Assembly (NCBI GenBank): GCA_021300155.1
Contig: JAJTID010000015.1
Coordinates: 58,470 to 122,469, forward strand
From: Pirellula sp.
GTDB taxonomy: Bacteria; Planctomycetota; Planctomycetia; Pirellulales; Pirellulaceae
DNA: 64,000 bases
Direction: 5' to 3'
The stretch's first letter is position 1, and each line of letters begins with the position of its first letter. Of the stretch, positions 54,760-64,000 are shown one piece after another. The notes under the pieces are model-generated. The model did not search any database. It saw only the letters and a program-made list of their open reading frames with translations, and was not told the DNA's origin. A program made the translations under genes and the position numbers.

Positions 54760-56232
54760 CTAGTTGCGCTTCTTTTTGCGAAGCGCGCGATCGCGTTCCC
54801 GTTGTAGCTTCTCGCGTTCTTTGGGAGTTAGTCGTTTTCCTGTGCTCCCTTTAAGCTTGACACCTTCGGTGGGGTTGAACGGATTTCTGGACATCATTCC
54901 TTGCATTTGACCGAGCATTTTCATTTTGTCAGCCATCGAGCCTGATGTTGCCATTTGTAGCATGGGACCGATCATTTCGAACTGCTTGATCAAGTCGCTG
55001 ATTTGACTCGGTTGGCATCCGCAACCTTTTGCGATTCGATTCCGTCTGGCAGAGTCAATCACTTTAGGGTTTTTTCTTTCTGACGGCGTCATCGAGTCGA
55101 CGATACCGGTCAGCCGACGCATTTCTTTCTCGCTATCGGCGTTTGCCATCATTTTGGAAAACTCTCCCATCCCAGGCATGAGCGATACCATTTTCGTCAT
55201 CAGCCCAGGTTTGCGCAGTTTTTGCATCATATCGCGGAAGTCGCCGAGGCTGAAAACGCCCTTCGACATTCGCTCTTCCATGGCGAGACGTTCTTTTTCG
55301 TCTATAAGCTTATGCGCCTCACGGGCGACTTCCAAAATGTCACCCATTTCCAATATACGACTCGCCATCCCTTCGGGCCGGAAAGGCTCCAATGCATCGA
55401 GATGCTCCCCGGTTCCGATGAATTTGATGGGAACCTGCGTTACCGCTTTAACGCTCAGCAGGGCCCCGCCGCGTGCATCTCCATCGAGCTTTGTCATGAT
55501 GATGCCATCGAGGGAAAGCGCTTCGTTGAAGGCCTTCGCGCTGTTCACTGCGTCTTGGCCGGTCATGCCGTCAACAACCAAGTAGACTTGTTGAGGCTGG
55601 ACCGCTTTGTCGATACGTTTGAGCTGTTCCATCAACTCTAGGTCGATCGCTAGCCGGCCGGCAGTATCGAGAATGACAATATCAGCTCCAGCGGCTCTGG
55701 CTGCTGCAATACCTTCTTGGCAAACGGCTACTGGATCTTGAGCGCCCTCTTTGCTAAACACTCCGACGCCTAGTTGGCGCCCGAGGACGTGCAACTGTTC
55801 GATAGCGGCAGGACGTTGCAAGTCCGCAGCAATCAAAAAAGGCTTAAAGCCCTGCTCCTTTATCAGTTGAGATAATTTTCCGCAGGTCGTGGTTTTTCCA
55901 GCCCCTTGGAGGCCGCACATCATGATGCTGGAAGCCGCACCCCTCTTCAGAGGTATTGAGTTGTCGACTGGCCCAAGAAGATCGACTAATTGTTCGTAGA
56001 CAATTTTGACTAATTCTTCGTTTGGTCGAAGAGAGTGAATAACGCGGCGACCGATCGCTGCTTCGCTGACATCGGCCATGAATTTGCGGACAACATCGAC
56101 GTTAACATCGGCTTCGACCATGGATTTTTCCACCATGGCGAGGCCTTCTCGCATATTCGATTCGGTGAGTTTGCCTTTTCCCCGGAGTACTTGAAACGCG
56201 GTTTGGAGGCCTTCTTGGAGTGACTGAAACAT
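54760..56232 (-). CDS. ffh: Signal recognition particle protein Ffh
   Basis: 490 residues. GTPase that carries signal-peptide-bearing ribosomes to the membrane. N domain MFQSLQEGLQTAFQVLRGKG; G domain P-loop MCGLQGAGKTTTCGKLSQLI, DTAGRLAIDLELMEQLKRID and TKLDGDARGGALLSVKAVTQ; M domain with PKVIDSARRNRIAKGCGCQP and Met-rich KMKMLGQMQGMM, and a basic tail (ERDRALRKKKRN). Normal length. The 4.5S RNA was looked for in the flanks and not seen. Divergent from the giant secreted protein gene with 290 bases between starts. Confidence 0.97.
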   Translation of the reverse strand: MFQSLQEGLQTAFQVLRGKGKLTESNMREGLAMVEKSMVEADVNVDVVRKFMADVSEAAIGRRVIHSLRPNEELVKIVYEQLVDLLGPVDNSIPLKRGAASSIMMCGLQGAGKTTTCGKLSQLIKEQGFKPFLIAADLQRPAAIEQLHVLGRQLGVGVFSKEGAQDPVAVCQEGIAAARAAGADIVILDTAGRLAIDLELMEQLKRIDKAVQPQQVYLVVDGMTGQDAVNSAKAFNEALSLDGIIMTKLDGDARGGALLSVKAVTQVPIKFIGTGEHLDALEPFRPEGMASRILEMGDILEVAREAHKLIDEKERLAMEERMSKGVFSLGDFRDMMQKLRKPGLMTKMVSLMPGMGEFSKMMANADSEKEMRRLTGIVDSMTPSERKNPKVIDSARRNRIAKGCGCQPSQISDLIKQFEMIGPMLQMATSGSMADKMKMLGQMQGMMSRNPFNPTEGVKLKGSTGKRLTPKEREKLQRERDRALRKKKRN

Positions 56233-56522
56233 CCGTAATCCGTAAGGTTTTTTAAATGAGGTCGAACAGGAGACTTTTAACGATTGGAACTTTTGAAGGA
56301 ATTAGATCCTCCAAGAGCCGCATTGTATCGTGTCATTTCTAACGATTATGCAACTTCTTGGGTGCAAGTAAAGGAATTAAAACGACTTGCAATCGAGGAA
56401 GTAGCAATCAACTGGGAGTGATTCGTTGCAATGCGACCGGGTCGAATTAGACTCGGAATTGCGGCCCGTTATGGGTTCCTATTCGATATTGCCCTGTTTT
56501 TGGCTCCTCAAGAGGTTCGTCG

Positions 56523-59500
56523 ATGACCACCGTCGGTACCGGAAGTGGTTCTTTCTCCAGCAATCATCCACGTAAAGACCGTTCCAAATTGCGTAAACAG
56601 CAGTTGGTTCGTCGTTCTATGCTGGAATCTCTCGAAAGCCGCCAGGTTATGGCGGCTGGTCCTCAATTGATCGGTGCGCAGCCTAACGAAGGCGCATTGA
56701 TTTCATTGGATGGCTCGACGTCCGCTGCGACCGTATTGAATACGAGTCCGAGAGAGATTGTTCTTCGATTCGATGATACGGCAGGGTTGGATCCTGCGAC
56801 GTTATTGTCCGGAATTCAGGTCAAACGTGCGGGTGCGGATGGAGTACTCTCCTCTGCTTACGTAAGCACGGACTTGGGAACCAACGGTCGTGTCGTACTG
56901 GACTTTAGCGCCGCCGAGCCTGGCCAACAAGGCAATGGAGTTGAGATTGCTTTCACGTCGACCTCCAGAAGCTCAAGCATTCCAGGCAAGCCCGCAAGTT
57001 GGCCGCTTCTATCGATTACTGGCAGCCGAATCAATGTTCAGTTGAACACGCTATCTGGTTCTCAGACGACGGCAGCCGATTTGATTCGAGCGATGACGGA
57101 GAATGAATCGGTCCGATCAAGAGTTTTGGTAAAGCGTCTGCGCGGTGTTGAATCCGAGATCATCGCAAACACAGTTCCCAACGGAACCGTGTACACATTG
57201 GCAGGTGCTGATGCGGCTCGAGTATCAACCAACCTGAACTCGGGTACGAATACTCTCCAAGTTGAATTCTTATCGTTGCTACCGAGTTCCAGTGGTGGGG
57301 GCACTCGCATCGAGGTTGTTTCAAGGGATTTCGGGGGCGAAGGAGCACCGATCGTCACCGTTTCTGGGCGTACCATCCGAGTTGAGGTTAACAGCAACGC
57401 TCGCTTTGCGACGACGGTCGGAGAACTGATCGATGCAATCAACTTGTCCTTAGATTCGAGTGGTTTAGTACGCGCGCGCTTGGTTAGCGGCTCTTTATTT
57501 ACACGAATGGGTGCAAACCCAACGACTTACTCACCACTGACATTGGTGGCTGGTGACGATGTTGCGATTACTCCATCCTTTATTGGTTTTGGAGATACGA
57601 ATCGTGAAGTCGTTATTCGATTTGCGGAGACACTGCCAGATGATTTTTACATCATCGATATCTTGGGGGCAGGACCGTTTGCGCTTCGAAACCTTGCAGG
57701 ACAACCGTTCAATTCGGGCGTGAGCAAGAGTGTTCGCTTCGACTTGGATCTTGGTACTACCATTCAATCCGTGGTACCACAACCTATCGTTCGCAATGCG
57801 AACGGCGCGTTGAGCCAATTGCGCAATGTTATTCACGTCTACTTCAACGATGATGATTTGAATCCTGTGGAGGCACAGAAGCCCGAATACTATCAATTGG
57901 TGCATACGGGTAACACACTTCGCGGTACAGATGATGTTGTGTTGTTGCCTGTATCCGTTAACTACGATTCCATATTGAATCGATCAACATTGACGTTCAG
58001 CCGTAATCTAGACGCTTTGGTGGATACCGCAGGAACTCCGTTGCCGATTACCGCTTTGAGGTTGCGTATTGGCAACAACCAAGGGGCCACTGCGGGTGGC
58101 GTTACTGAAGTTCCTCAGGCAACTGATCCTGGTAGTCGCTTTACGAGCGCAGCCAACTTGGGCGGCGCATGGGCCGCCGGAAGTGGCGCCAAATCGGTTA
58201 TCGTGAATTCTCAAATTCTGAACCAGACACCGTACGAATTAGATTTCCCTGGTGCCAACAATGAAGCTGGAAACCGAGATAGTCGTTATCAACATCACGT
58301 GACTCGAACAGATGCCGATGGCATCGCGGTGATTAGCTACAATTTCGCATCGGAACTAGGAACAGCGAATCAAAGCGTTCAATTGAACGCGATCACTGAA
58401 CCTCAAAAGGATTTGGTTCGCCAAATCTTCTCGCTTTACGAGAAGTATTTGGGAGTACGATTTCTCGAGAGTGACTCGTTAGGATTTACGGTGGCCGTAG
58501 GTGATATGCTCGCCATCAATCCGCTGACTGCGTTGACTCCGATTGAGGCCAACCGCGCTGGAGGTTTGACATTCGCGGCCGGACCATTGGCTTCGAATCC
58601 AGCTATTTCTGCTGCGATTATTGACATCCAAGATTTCAACTCGGCGGATGATAATTTGTTCGGAACGGAATTGTTCCGATCTTTCATGCGAGGTATCGGC
58701 GTTTTGCTGGGCTTGGGAAGCGCTGACGAACTCCCGCAATCGACGGTCCAAAACAATTTGCCTTTGGCGACTTCAGCCAATGCTGAACCTGTTTTCCCGG
58801 GCAATCACGATGTGGTCCACGGGCAGCATATTCTTCGTCCAGAAGGTCGAGATATCGACCTATATCGTTTCACTTTGCCAAGTGTGGGTGGACAGCTCAA
58901 TCTGGAGATCGTGGCGGAAAGGCAAGCCGATTCCAGTTTGTTAGACGCAGCGATTCGGCTCTATCGCAATGAGGGGACAGCTTTGGCCCCTCGCTGGGTG
59001 GAACTAGCGGCGAATGACGATTACTTCAGCAAAGATCCGCGTGTTCAATTGGAGTTTGTCAGAGGCGGTGACTACATCGTCGGTGTTAGTGCCAAGGGCA
59101 ACACAAGTTATAATCCTGAAATCGAAGACTCGGGTTTAGGTGGAAAATCAGAGGGCAAGTATCAGCTTCGCATCGATTATCGTCCGCCTGCTCCAGCGTC
59201 CTTAGTAGACGTTAATGGATTGCCAACTCCGTTGGATGGTGATGGGGATGGTCGACCTGGTGGCGTTCACAACTATTGGTTTGTTCCTACCAGACCTGAC
59301 CGTGCAACTCCTGTTCCTGGTGTTGCAGATGCATCCGCCTACACGATTTGGGTTGACAAGACGGCTGCCAACAATGGATCAGGTACACTCGCTTCGCCTT
59401 ACAACTCCATCAGCCGAGCATTAACCGAGGCGGCCAACATTTCCCAGTCGGATCCACTAGCGACACGCAATGTCGTGGTGCGAATTTTGGGGAATACTCA

Positions 59501-62500
59501 AAACCGAGCCTACGAAATAGGATTCAACCGTTTTGGACAGAGTCTAGCGGACGGAGCGACGTTTGATGTTCCCAAGAACGTTACGGTGATGATCGACGCG
59601 GGCGCTATCATCAAGATGGGCCGCGCGAGAATTAGCGCTGGTAGTTCTACGGTAAGCGTGGACCGCAGCGGTGGATCTCTTCAATTGCTTGGGATCCCTG
59701 ATTCGAAGGTGATTGTCACATCCATCCATGACACGGTGGGTGTCGGAGTGAATCCTGATAAAACGCCTCCGGCACCTGGTCCAGGGGACTGGGGCGGGAT
59801 CGAATTCCGCAATCGAATTGATGGTGGAGATGAAACGAGAACGGATCGCGAACGCAATGGCTTGTTCTTGAATACGGTTGTTCACTCCGATCTGAGATTC
59901 GGCGGTGGCCAAGTATTCGTGGATGGTGTTTCGCAAGTCATAACTCCTATACATATCGTCGATTCGCGTCCTTCGATAGCAAACAATTTGATTACGCGAA
60001 GCGCCGATGCGGCGATGTCGGCTACGCCAAACAGCTTCCGCGAAGACAACTTCAACGATCCTCGATCGCAGGGCAATGGTTTGTTTGTCGCTGACTATGA
60101 CAGAGTTGGACCAGATATCCGAGGTAATCGAATTGTCAACAACACCGTCAACGGCTTGTTCATTCGTACTCGCACGGGCGCGGCAGAGAATCCAGAAACC
60201 GTCACGGTCGCAGCGAGATTTGACGATTTGGACATCGTTCACGTAGTCGGTGAAAACTTAATTGTTGATGGACGTCCAGGGGGCGGAATTATTGATGTTG
60301 CCGCACCTCCGACCACAGTCGTGACGTTAATTGCATCTGCAGGTGGTTCGTTATCGGCTGGAACCTACAATTACAGACTTGTTTATGTCGATGCTGCTGG
60401 AAGTGAGAGCTTAGCGTCGTTGCCAACATCCTCCGTGACTGTAGCGGCGAATGGCTCGGTTACTCTCAACAATCTTCCACCGATTGGTCCAGGATTGCCC
60501 TACGTAGCCAGACGCATTTATCGCAGTGATGCAACCGGTGGCGGGACTTATCGCTTTGTTGCGCAAATCAATGCCGTTACAACGACTTTTGTTGACAATG
60601 GAAACGTTACAGGCTCTGCACTGGTAGAGCTAACAACCAAGGTTCGCTCCAGGCTCGATGGAAGCTTGATGATCGACCCAGGTACGATTATCAAGTCGCA
60701 GGGATCTCGGATCGAAGTCCGTAATGGTGGGCATCTGGTCGCCGAGGGTACCGCTTCACTTCCGATCGTGATGACGAGTATCAACGATGCTCGTTTCGGG
60801 GTCGGTGGAACATCGGACACTTCAAACACGCGAGCGACCCGAACTCCGAATCGCGGTGATTGGGGTGGAGTGTTCGTTGGGCACGCAAGTTCTGGATCGC
60901 TAGACAATGTTCGAATGGCATTCGCTGGCGGTTCCACTCGAATCGAAGGGGGCTTCGCGTCGTTCAATCCGATTGAAGTCCATCAAGCAGACTTCCGGCT
61001 CACGAATTCGAGAATTGAGCAAAGCGCGTCGGGAACTGAGAGCTCGACATCGGCATCGAGAACAGGTCGAGGCACTAATGGCGCTGCAGCCATCTTCGTT
61101 CGAGGTTCGCAACCAATTATCGTCAACAACCGAATTTACGATAACGATGGCGCGGCGATTAACATCGATGTCAATTCTTTGAGCCACGTGTACGTTACCG
61201 ATCGAGGTCGATCGACGGGCGAATTGGGACTCGTGGGCGAGTTTTTGGAGAACCAAGGACCGCTCGTCAAGGGCAATCAGCTTTCACGAAACACCACCAA
61301 TGGTATGCTGGTTCGTGGTCAGACCATTACAACGCAAAGTGTCTGGGATGATTCTGACATCGTGCATGTCGTCTCCAGTTCAATCACCTCTGACAATTTG
61401 CACACCTTCGGCGGGCTACGATTGAAGAGTAGTGCATCCGAAAGCCTTGTTGTCAAATTCGGCGGAGTCGCTGGATCTGTTGGGCTAACTGCCACCGGTA
61501 CTCCACTCGACTTTGCGTCGCGAATCGGCGGTAGTCTGCAAGTGTTAGGGCAACCAAATTTCCCAGTGATCTTAACCAGTCTCACGGATGATACCGTCGG
61601 TGCAGGATTCGGAATCGATGGTCGCTCCAATTTTGATACCAACAACGATGGTACTGGTTCTGTAGCGACGGCAGGAGCATGGACTGGGTTGACTGCTCGT
61701 GCGTATTCTAATGACCGAAACGTAGCTGCAGTGTCTGAACGCGAGTCCGCTCGTGCAAGTTCACCTGCCGCTAATGACACGCCTAGCAGTGCACAATATC
61801 TAGGGCAATTGTCACGACAATCAACAGGTGGTGACGAAAACGCTCGCTTAGGTTTTGAGATCCAAGGTACGATCAACAAACCATCGGACGTCGACGTTTA
61901 TAGTTTCACCGCAAACGGTCGAACCGAAGTTTGGTTGGACATTGATCGAACGACCTTTGGGTTGGACACGGTTGTGGAATTGATTGCGGCAGACGGAACA
62001 ATTTTGGCGTTGTCTGACGATTCCTTCTTGGAGGAAACAGAGCGTACCACGAATCCGATCTTTACAACGCTTTCGGGCAACTCTGCGAATCCCCTTCGCA
62101 AGAGTTCTTTGATTCAAGTACCAACAACTGCGGCTGGCGATGCACGAGACGACTACGGTACCAATCCGAAAGATGCGGGTATGCGAGTTGTGCTGCCAGG
62201 CCAAGAGTCGGTCGCTAGCCTGTATCACATTCGCGTTCGAAGCAGCAATCAAGTGGCAGGTCAAGCCGCAGGTACTCCTGCATTGTCAAACGCAGCTTCG
62301 GTCGGGCAAGGAAAATCTAAGGGGTCGTACCAATTGCAAGTGCGATTGGGCGAAGCGCAAGAATTCCCAGGAACGATGATATCACATGCCGACATTCGTT
62401 TTGCTGCGAACGGTGTGACGCTTTCCGGTGTTCCACGTCACTCTCCGCTGGTGGGTGAAACAGCAGAAGTTGAAACAGCGACCACCAACAATAATACGTT

Positions 62501-64000
62501 TGCTTCCGCGCAGTACCTGGGTAACATTCTTCAAACCGACCGTAGCACGATATCGGTCGCAGGTAGTCTTTCATCTCCATCAGACGTAGACTGGTTTTCC
62601 TTTGATATCAGCTATCAACAATTGCTGTCGCCGTTGGCTCAGTATCTATCGACTATATTCGACATCGATTATGCGGATGGAATCGGTCGAGCCGACATGT
62701 CAATGTATTTATTCAATTCCAATGGTAACTTGATCCATGTTGGTGAAGATAGCAATATCCTCGACGACCGAGCGACTGCGTTGAGGTCGGCTGACAATTC
62801 TGATTTGGGTCGCGGATCGACAGGTACATTGGATCCGTACCTCGGTTCGGTTGAACTTCCGGCGGGTCGTTATTTCCTCGCAGTTACTAGTCGATCTCAG
62901 ATTCCAACGGTGCTGGCCAATCGCCTTAGTACAACAGGTAACAACGACAGCGGCGTAAGATTGCAACCAGTCAATAGCGGTCGCTACATCGTCGAAGACC
63001 GTGTAGATGGTCGACTTGGTGCGTCGGCACAAGGTCCGATTGTTCCGCAATTCCTCCCAGAATCATCTCGGGTTGAGTATGTACTCGGTGATGTGCCGTT
63101 GTATTTGCTGCAGGATCTTGCGAACGGAGCTTCTCAAATCTTTCTTGCAAACTCACTGACCGGCCAGCTTTCCAATTTCGTTGGAGGGACGGTATTGGCA
63201 GAAATCAATGACTTCGCGATACGTCCCAACGGGGATATCCGAGCGTTCAGCGGCCGAGTGAACAACGTCAGAAACGACGCGAATGCCAACTACATTTTGA
63301 TCGATCCAGGTACTGGGACAGCACAGGTCGACGGCAACTTTGGTGTGACGACGCGACAGTTGAACCCGGCGGACGGGCAACTGGCCGACCAAAACGAAGG
63401 GCTTATCTTCAATGCTCTGACTTATGCGAATTTAGGCGGAACGGAAATTGGATTTGCGGTAGCGAATCGACCTTTGGTTCCGGCAAGCAATGAGGTGAGA
63501 TACGAAGAGAACATTCTCTACCGTTTTAATTCAGGAACCGGTGCCGGGACTAGTTTCCCTGCCATTGACAATGCATTCAACATCGTCACAGCAGGTAATC
63601 CCAACCCTGCTGACATCATTCAAGGTGCAGGAACTTCGATCACAGAGCGTGGTTTCATTCAGACCTCGCCATTGCCTGGTCTTACGGTATCCACTCGAGT
63701 TGCGTTAACAGAGGCTACCCAAGTTCGGTCGACAACGCAGAATTTGGTAAATGACGGTGATACGGTATCGATTCGCGTTTTGCCGAGCACCAACGTAACG
63801 TTTGAGTTCAATGCAGGACCGGAATTATGGTTGCAACTCGATCCCGTCAATTTCCCATCACGGGTACTTTTGGACGGGGATCAGTTTGTGATCGATGGCG
63901 TTACCTATCAGATCACGACGAATGCTTCGCCAGGTGTCATACCTGGAGTAACGACAGTATTCTACAGCCCAACGATGACAAACGCACAGTTTGTTGCATC
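56523..64000 (+). CDS. Giant secreted protein with degenerate peptidase-like and PPC domains (cut by window edge)
   Basis: Open from ATG 56523 through the window end, at least 2490 codons; absent from the ORF track because it has no stop. RRSMLESLESRQVMAAGPQL near residues 31-50 is the planctomycete export motif. Around residues 635-740 (QKDLVRQIFSLYEKYLGVRF; FMRGIGVLLGLGSADELP) it matches a domain that in relatives carries MHEIGHLLGLGH; here every zinc ligand is replaced. Then comes DIDLYRFTLPSVGGQLNLEI, a PPC-like beta sandwich, repeated near 61.85 kb and 62.55 kb (DVDVYSFTANG, DVDWFSFD). Between 59.3 and 61.3 kb are parallel beta-helix-like stretches (GDWGGIEFRNR; GDWGGVFVGHA). Probably a surface protein. 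Confidence 0.88.
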   Translation, partial: MTTVGTGSGSFSSNHPRKDRSKLRKQQLVRRSMLESLESRQVMAAGPQLIGAQPNEGALISLDGSTSAATVLNTSPREIVLRFDDTAGLDPATLLSGIQVKRAGADGVLSSAYVSTDLGTNGRVVLDFSAAEPGQQGNGVEIAFTSTSRSSSIPGKPASWPLLSITGSRINVQLNTLSGSQTTAADLIRAMTENESVRSRVLVKRLRGVESEIIANTVPNGTVYTLAGADAARVSTNLNSGTNTLQVEFLSLLPSSSGGGTRIEVVSRDFGGEGAPIVTVSGRTIRVEVNSNARFATTVGELIDAINLSLDSSGLVRARLVSGSLFTRMGANPTTYSPLTLVAGDDVAITPSFIGFGDTNREVVIRFAETLPDDFYIIDILGAGPFALRNLAGQPFNSGVSKSVRFDLDLGTTIQSVVPQPIVRNANGALSQLRNVIHVYFNDDDLNPVEAQKPEYYQLVHTGNTLRGTDDVVLLPVSVNYDSILNRSTLTFSRNLDALVDTAGTPLPITALRLRIGNNQGATAGGVTEVPQATDPGSRFTSAANLGGAWAAGSGAKSVIVNSQILNQTPYELDFPGANNEAGNRDSRYQHHVTRTDADGIAVISYNFASELGTANQSVQLNAITEPQKDLVRQIFSLYEKYLGVRFLESDSLGFTVAVGDMLAINPLTALTPIEANRAGGLTFAAGPLASNPAISAAIIDIQDFNSADDNLFGTELFRSFMRGIGVLLGLGSADELPQSTVQNNLPLATSANAEPVFPGNHDVVHGQHILRPEGRDIDLYRFTLPSVGGQLNLEIVAERQADSSLLDAAIRLYRNEGTALAPRWVELAANDDYFSKDPRVQLEFVRGGDYIVGVSAKGNTSYNPEIEDSGLGGKSEGKYQLRIDYRPPAPASLVDVNGLPTPLDGDGDGRPGGVHNYWFVPTRPDRATPVPGVADASAYTIWVDKTAANNGSGTLASPYNSISRALTEAANISQSDPLATRNVVVRILGNTQNRAYEIGFNRFGQSLADGATFDVPKNVTVMIDAGAIIKMGRARISAGSSTVSVDRSGGSLQLLGIPDSKVIVTSIHDTVGVGVNPDKTPPAPGPGDWGGIEFRNRIDGGDETRTDRERNGLFLNTVVHSDLRFGGGQVFVDGVSQVITPIHIVDSRPSIANNLITRSADAAMSATPNSFREDNFNDPRSQGNGLFVADYDRVGPDIRGNRIVNNTVNGLFIRTRTGAAENPETVTVAARFDDLDIVHVVGENLIVDGRPGGGIIDVAAPPTTVVTLIASAGGSLSAGTYNYRLVYVDAAGSESLASLPTSSVTVAANGSVTLNNLPPIGPGLPYVARRIYRSDATGGGTYRFVAQINAVTTTFVDNGNVTGSALVELTTKVRSRLDGSLMIDPGTIIKSQGSRIEVRNGGHLVAEGTASLPIVMTSINDARFGVGGTSDTSNTRATRTPNRGDWGGVFVGHASSGSLDNVRMAFAGGSTRIEGGFASFNPIEVHQADFRLTNSRIEQSASGTESSTSASRTGRGTNGAAAIFVRGSQPIIVNNRIYDNDGAAINIDVNSLSHVYVTDRGRSTGELGLVGEFLENQGPLVKGNQLSRNTTNGMLVRGQTITTQSVWDDSDIVHVVSSSITSDNLHTFGGLRLKSSASESLVVKFGGVAGSVGLTATGTPLDFASRIGGSLQVLGQPNFPVILTSLTDDTVGAGFGIDGRSNFDTNNDGTGSVATAGAWTGLTARAYSNDRNVAAVSERESARASSPAANDTPSSAQYLGQLSRQSTGGDENARLGFEIQGTINKPSDVDVYSFTANGRTEVWLDIDRTTFGLDTVVELIAADGTILALSDDSFLEETERTTNPIFTTLSGNSANPLRKSSLIQVPTTAAGDARDDYGTNPKDAGMRVVLPGQESVASLYHIRVRSSNQVAGQAAGTPALSNAASVGQGKSKGSYQLQVRLGEAQEFPGTMISHADIRFAANGVTLSGVPRHSPLVGETAEVETATTNNNTFASAQYLGNILQTDRSTISVAGSLSSPSDVDWFSFDISYQQLLSPLAQYLSTIFDIDYADGIGRADMSMYLFNSNGNLIHVGEDSNILDDRATALRSADNSDLGRGSTGTLDPYLGSVELPAGRYFLAVTSRSQIPTVLANRLSTTGNNDSGVRLQPVNSGRYIVEDRVDGRLGASAQGPIVPQFLPESSRVEYVLGDVPLYLLQDLANGASQIFLANSLTGQLSNFVGGTVLAEINDFAIRPNGDIRAFSGRVNNVRNDANANYILIDPGTGTAQVDGNFGVTTRQLNPADGQLADQNEGLIFNALTYANLGGTEIGFAVANRPLVPASNEVRYEENILYRFNSGTGAGTSFPAIDNAFNIVTAGNPNPADIIQGAGTSITERGFIQTSPLPGLTVSTRVALTEATQVRSTTQNLVNDGDTVSIRVLPSTNVTFEFNAGPELWLQLDPVNFPSRVLLDGDQFVIDGVTYQITTNASPGVIPGVTTVFYSPTMTNAQFVA

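Noticed and set aside
56233-56522. Possible 4.5S SRP RNA next to ffh
   Set aside because: No GGNAGCAG-type conserved SRP loop could be found on either strand between ffh and the next gene.
59544-61879. Several long minus-strand ORFs under the giant protein (for example 59544-60242 and 61319-61879)
   Set aside because: They are antisense shadows of the long open plus-strand frame, which carries recognisable secreted-protein domains throughout.

Overview
The window looks like a chromosomal segment of a planctomycete, most likely order Pirellulales (Rhodopirellula/Pirellula type). The evidence is a Pirellula/Verrucomicrobium-type heme dehydrogenase, a prepilin-like DUF1559 protein, large secreted proteins with an N-terminal LEQRRVLAS-type motif, cadherin and dockerin modules, a sulfatase, Gfo/Idh/MocA oxidoreductases including one with a twin-arginine leader, and short dispersed palindromic repeats. 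No rRNA, CRISPR array, prophage or intact insertion sequence was seen. Housekeeping genes (tsaD, rpsL-rpsG, ffh, fmt, trpS, aroA, folD, pyrD) are scattered singly or in short operons.

Layout. 1-9 kb: the start of a sulfatase and tsaD on the minus strand, then on the plus strand an M14 metallopeptidase, a two-heme membrane-bound dehydrogenase and an O-methyltransferase. 9.2-12.4 kb: a sugar-nucleotide remnant locus (glycosyltransferase tail, rfbB, a palindromic repeat patch, rfbA, an empty stretch). 12.4-17 kb: a TPR protein, a frameshifted gene remnant, a second repeat patch, two small lipoproteins (one histidine-rich) and a convergent small secreted protein. 17.3-22.2 kb: a plus-strand run of a LarA-like enzyme, a protein joining a minimal kinase-like domain to a PP2C phosphatase, a class II photolyase and biotin ligase, meeting a convergent sulfite reductase. 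24-28.3 kb: folD, an oxidoreductase, a glycosyltransferase and an ECF-like sigma factor. 28.3-32 kb: a minus-strand operon (secreted HEAT/jelly-roll-like protein, PQQ-type propeller, aroA). 32.4-37.9 kb: a HTH protein whose stop overlaps pyrD, then trpS, deoC and an oxidoreductase. 38-42.8 kb: a lipoprotein plus DUF1559 pair, a DHDPS-family enzyme, rpsG, rpsL and tRNA-Leu. 43-47 kb: an M13 peptidase broken in its zinc motif, then fmt and a NIF3-family gene. 47-54.7 kb: a cadherin/dockerin protein, a stretch with a group II intron domain V-like relic, a second DHDPS-family enzyme and a heme-motif protein. 54.8-64 kb: ffh and a giant secreted protein that runs off the end.

Points that stand out: a one-base deletion exactly inside the HExxH codons of the M13 peptidase; a giant secreted protein whose peptidase-like segment has lost all zinc ligands; the kinase-like/PP2C fusion next to a LarA homologue with a complete set of catalytic residues; and a HTH protein of unknown ligand translationally coupled to pyrD. 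All functional calls rest on reading motifs by eye; no database search was run.
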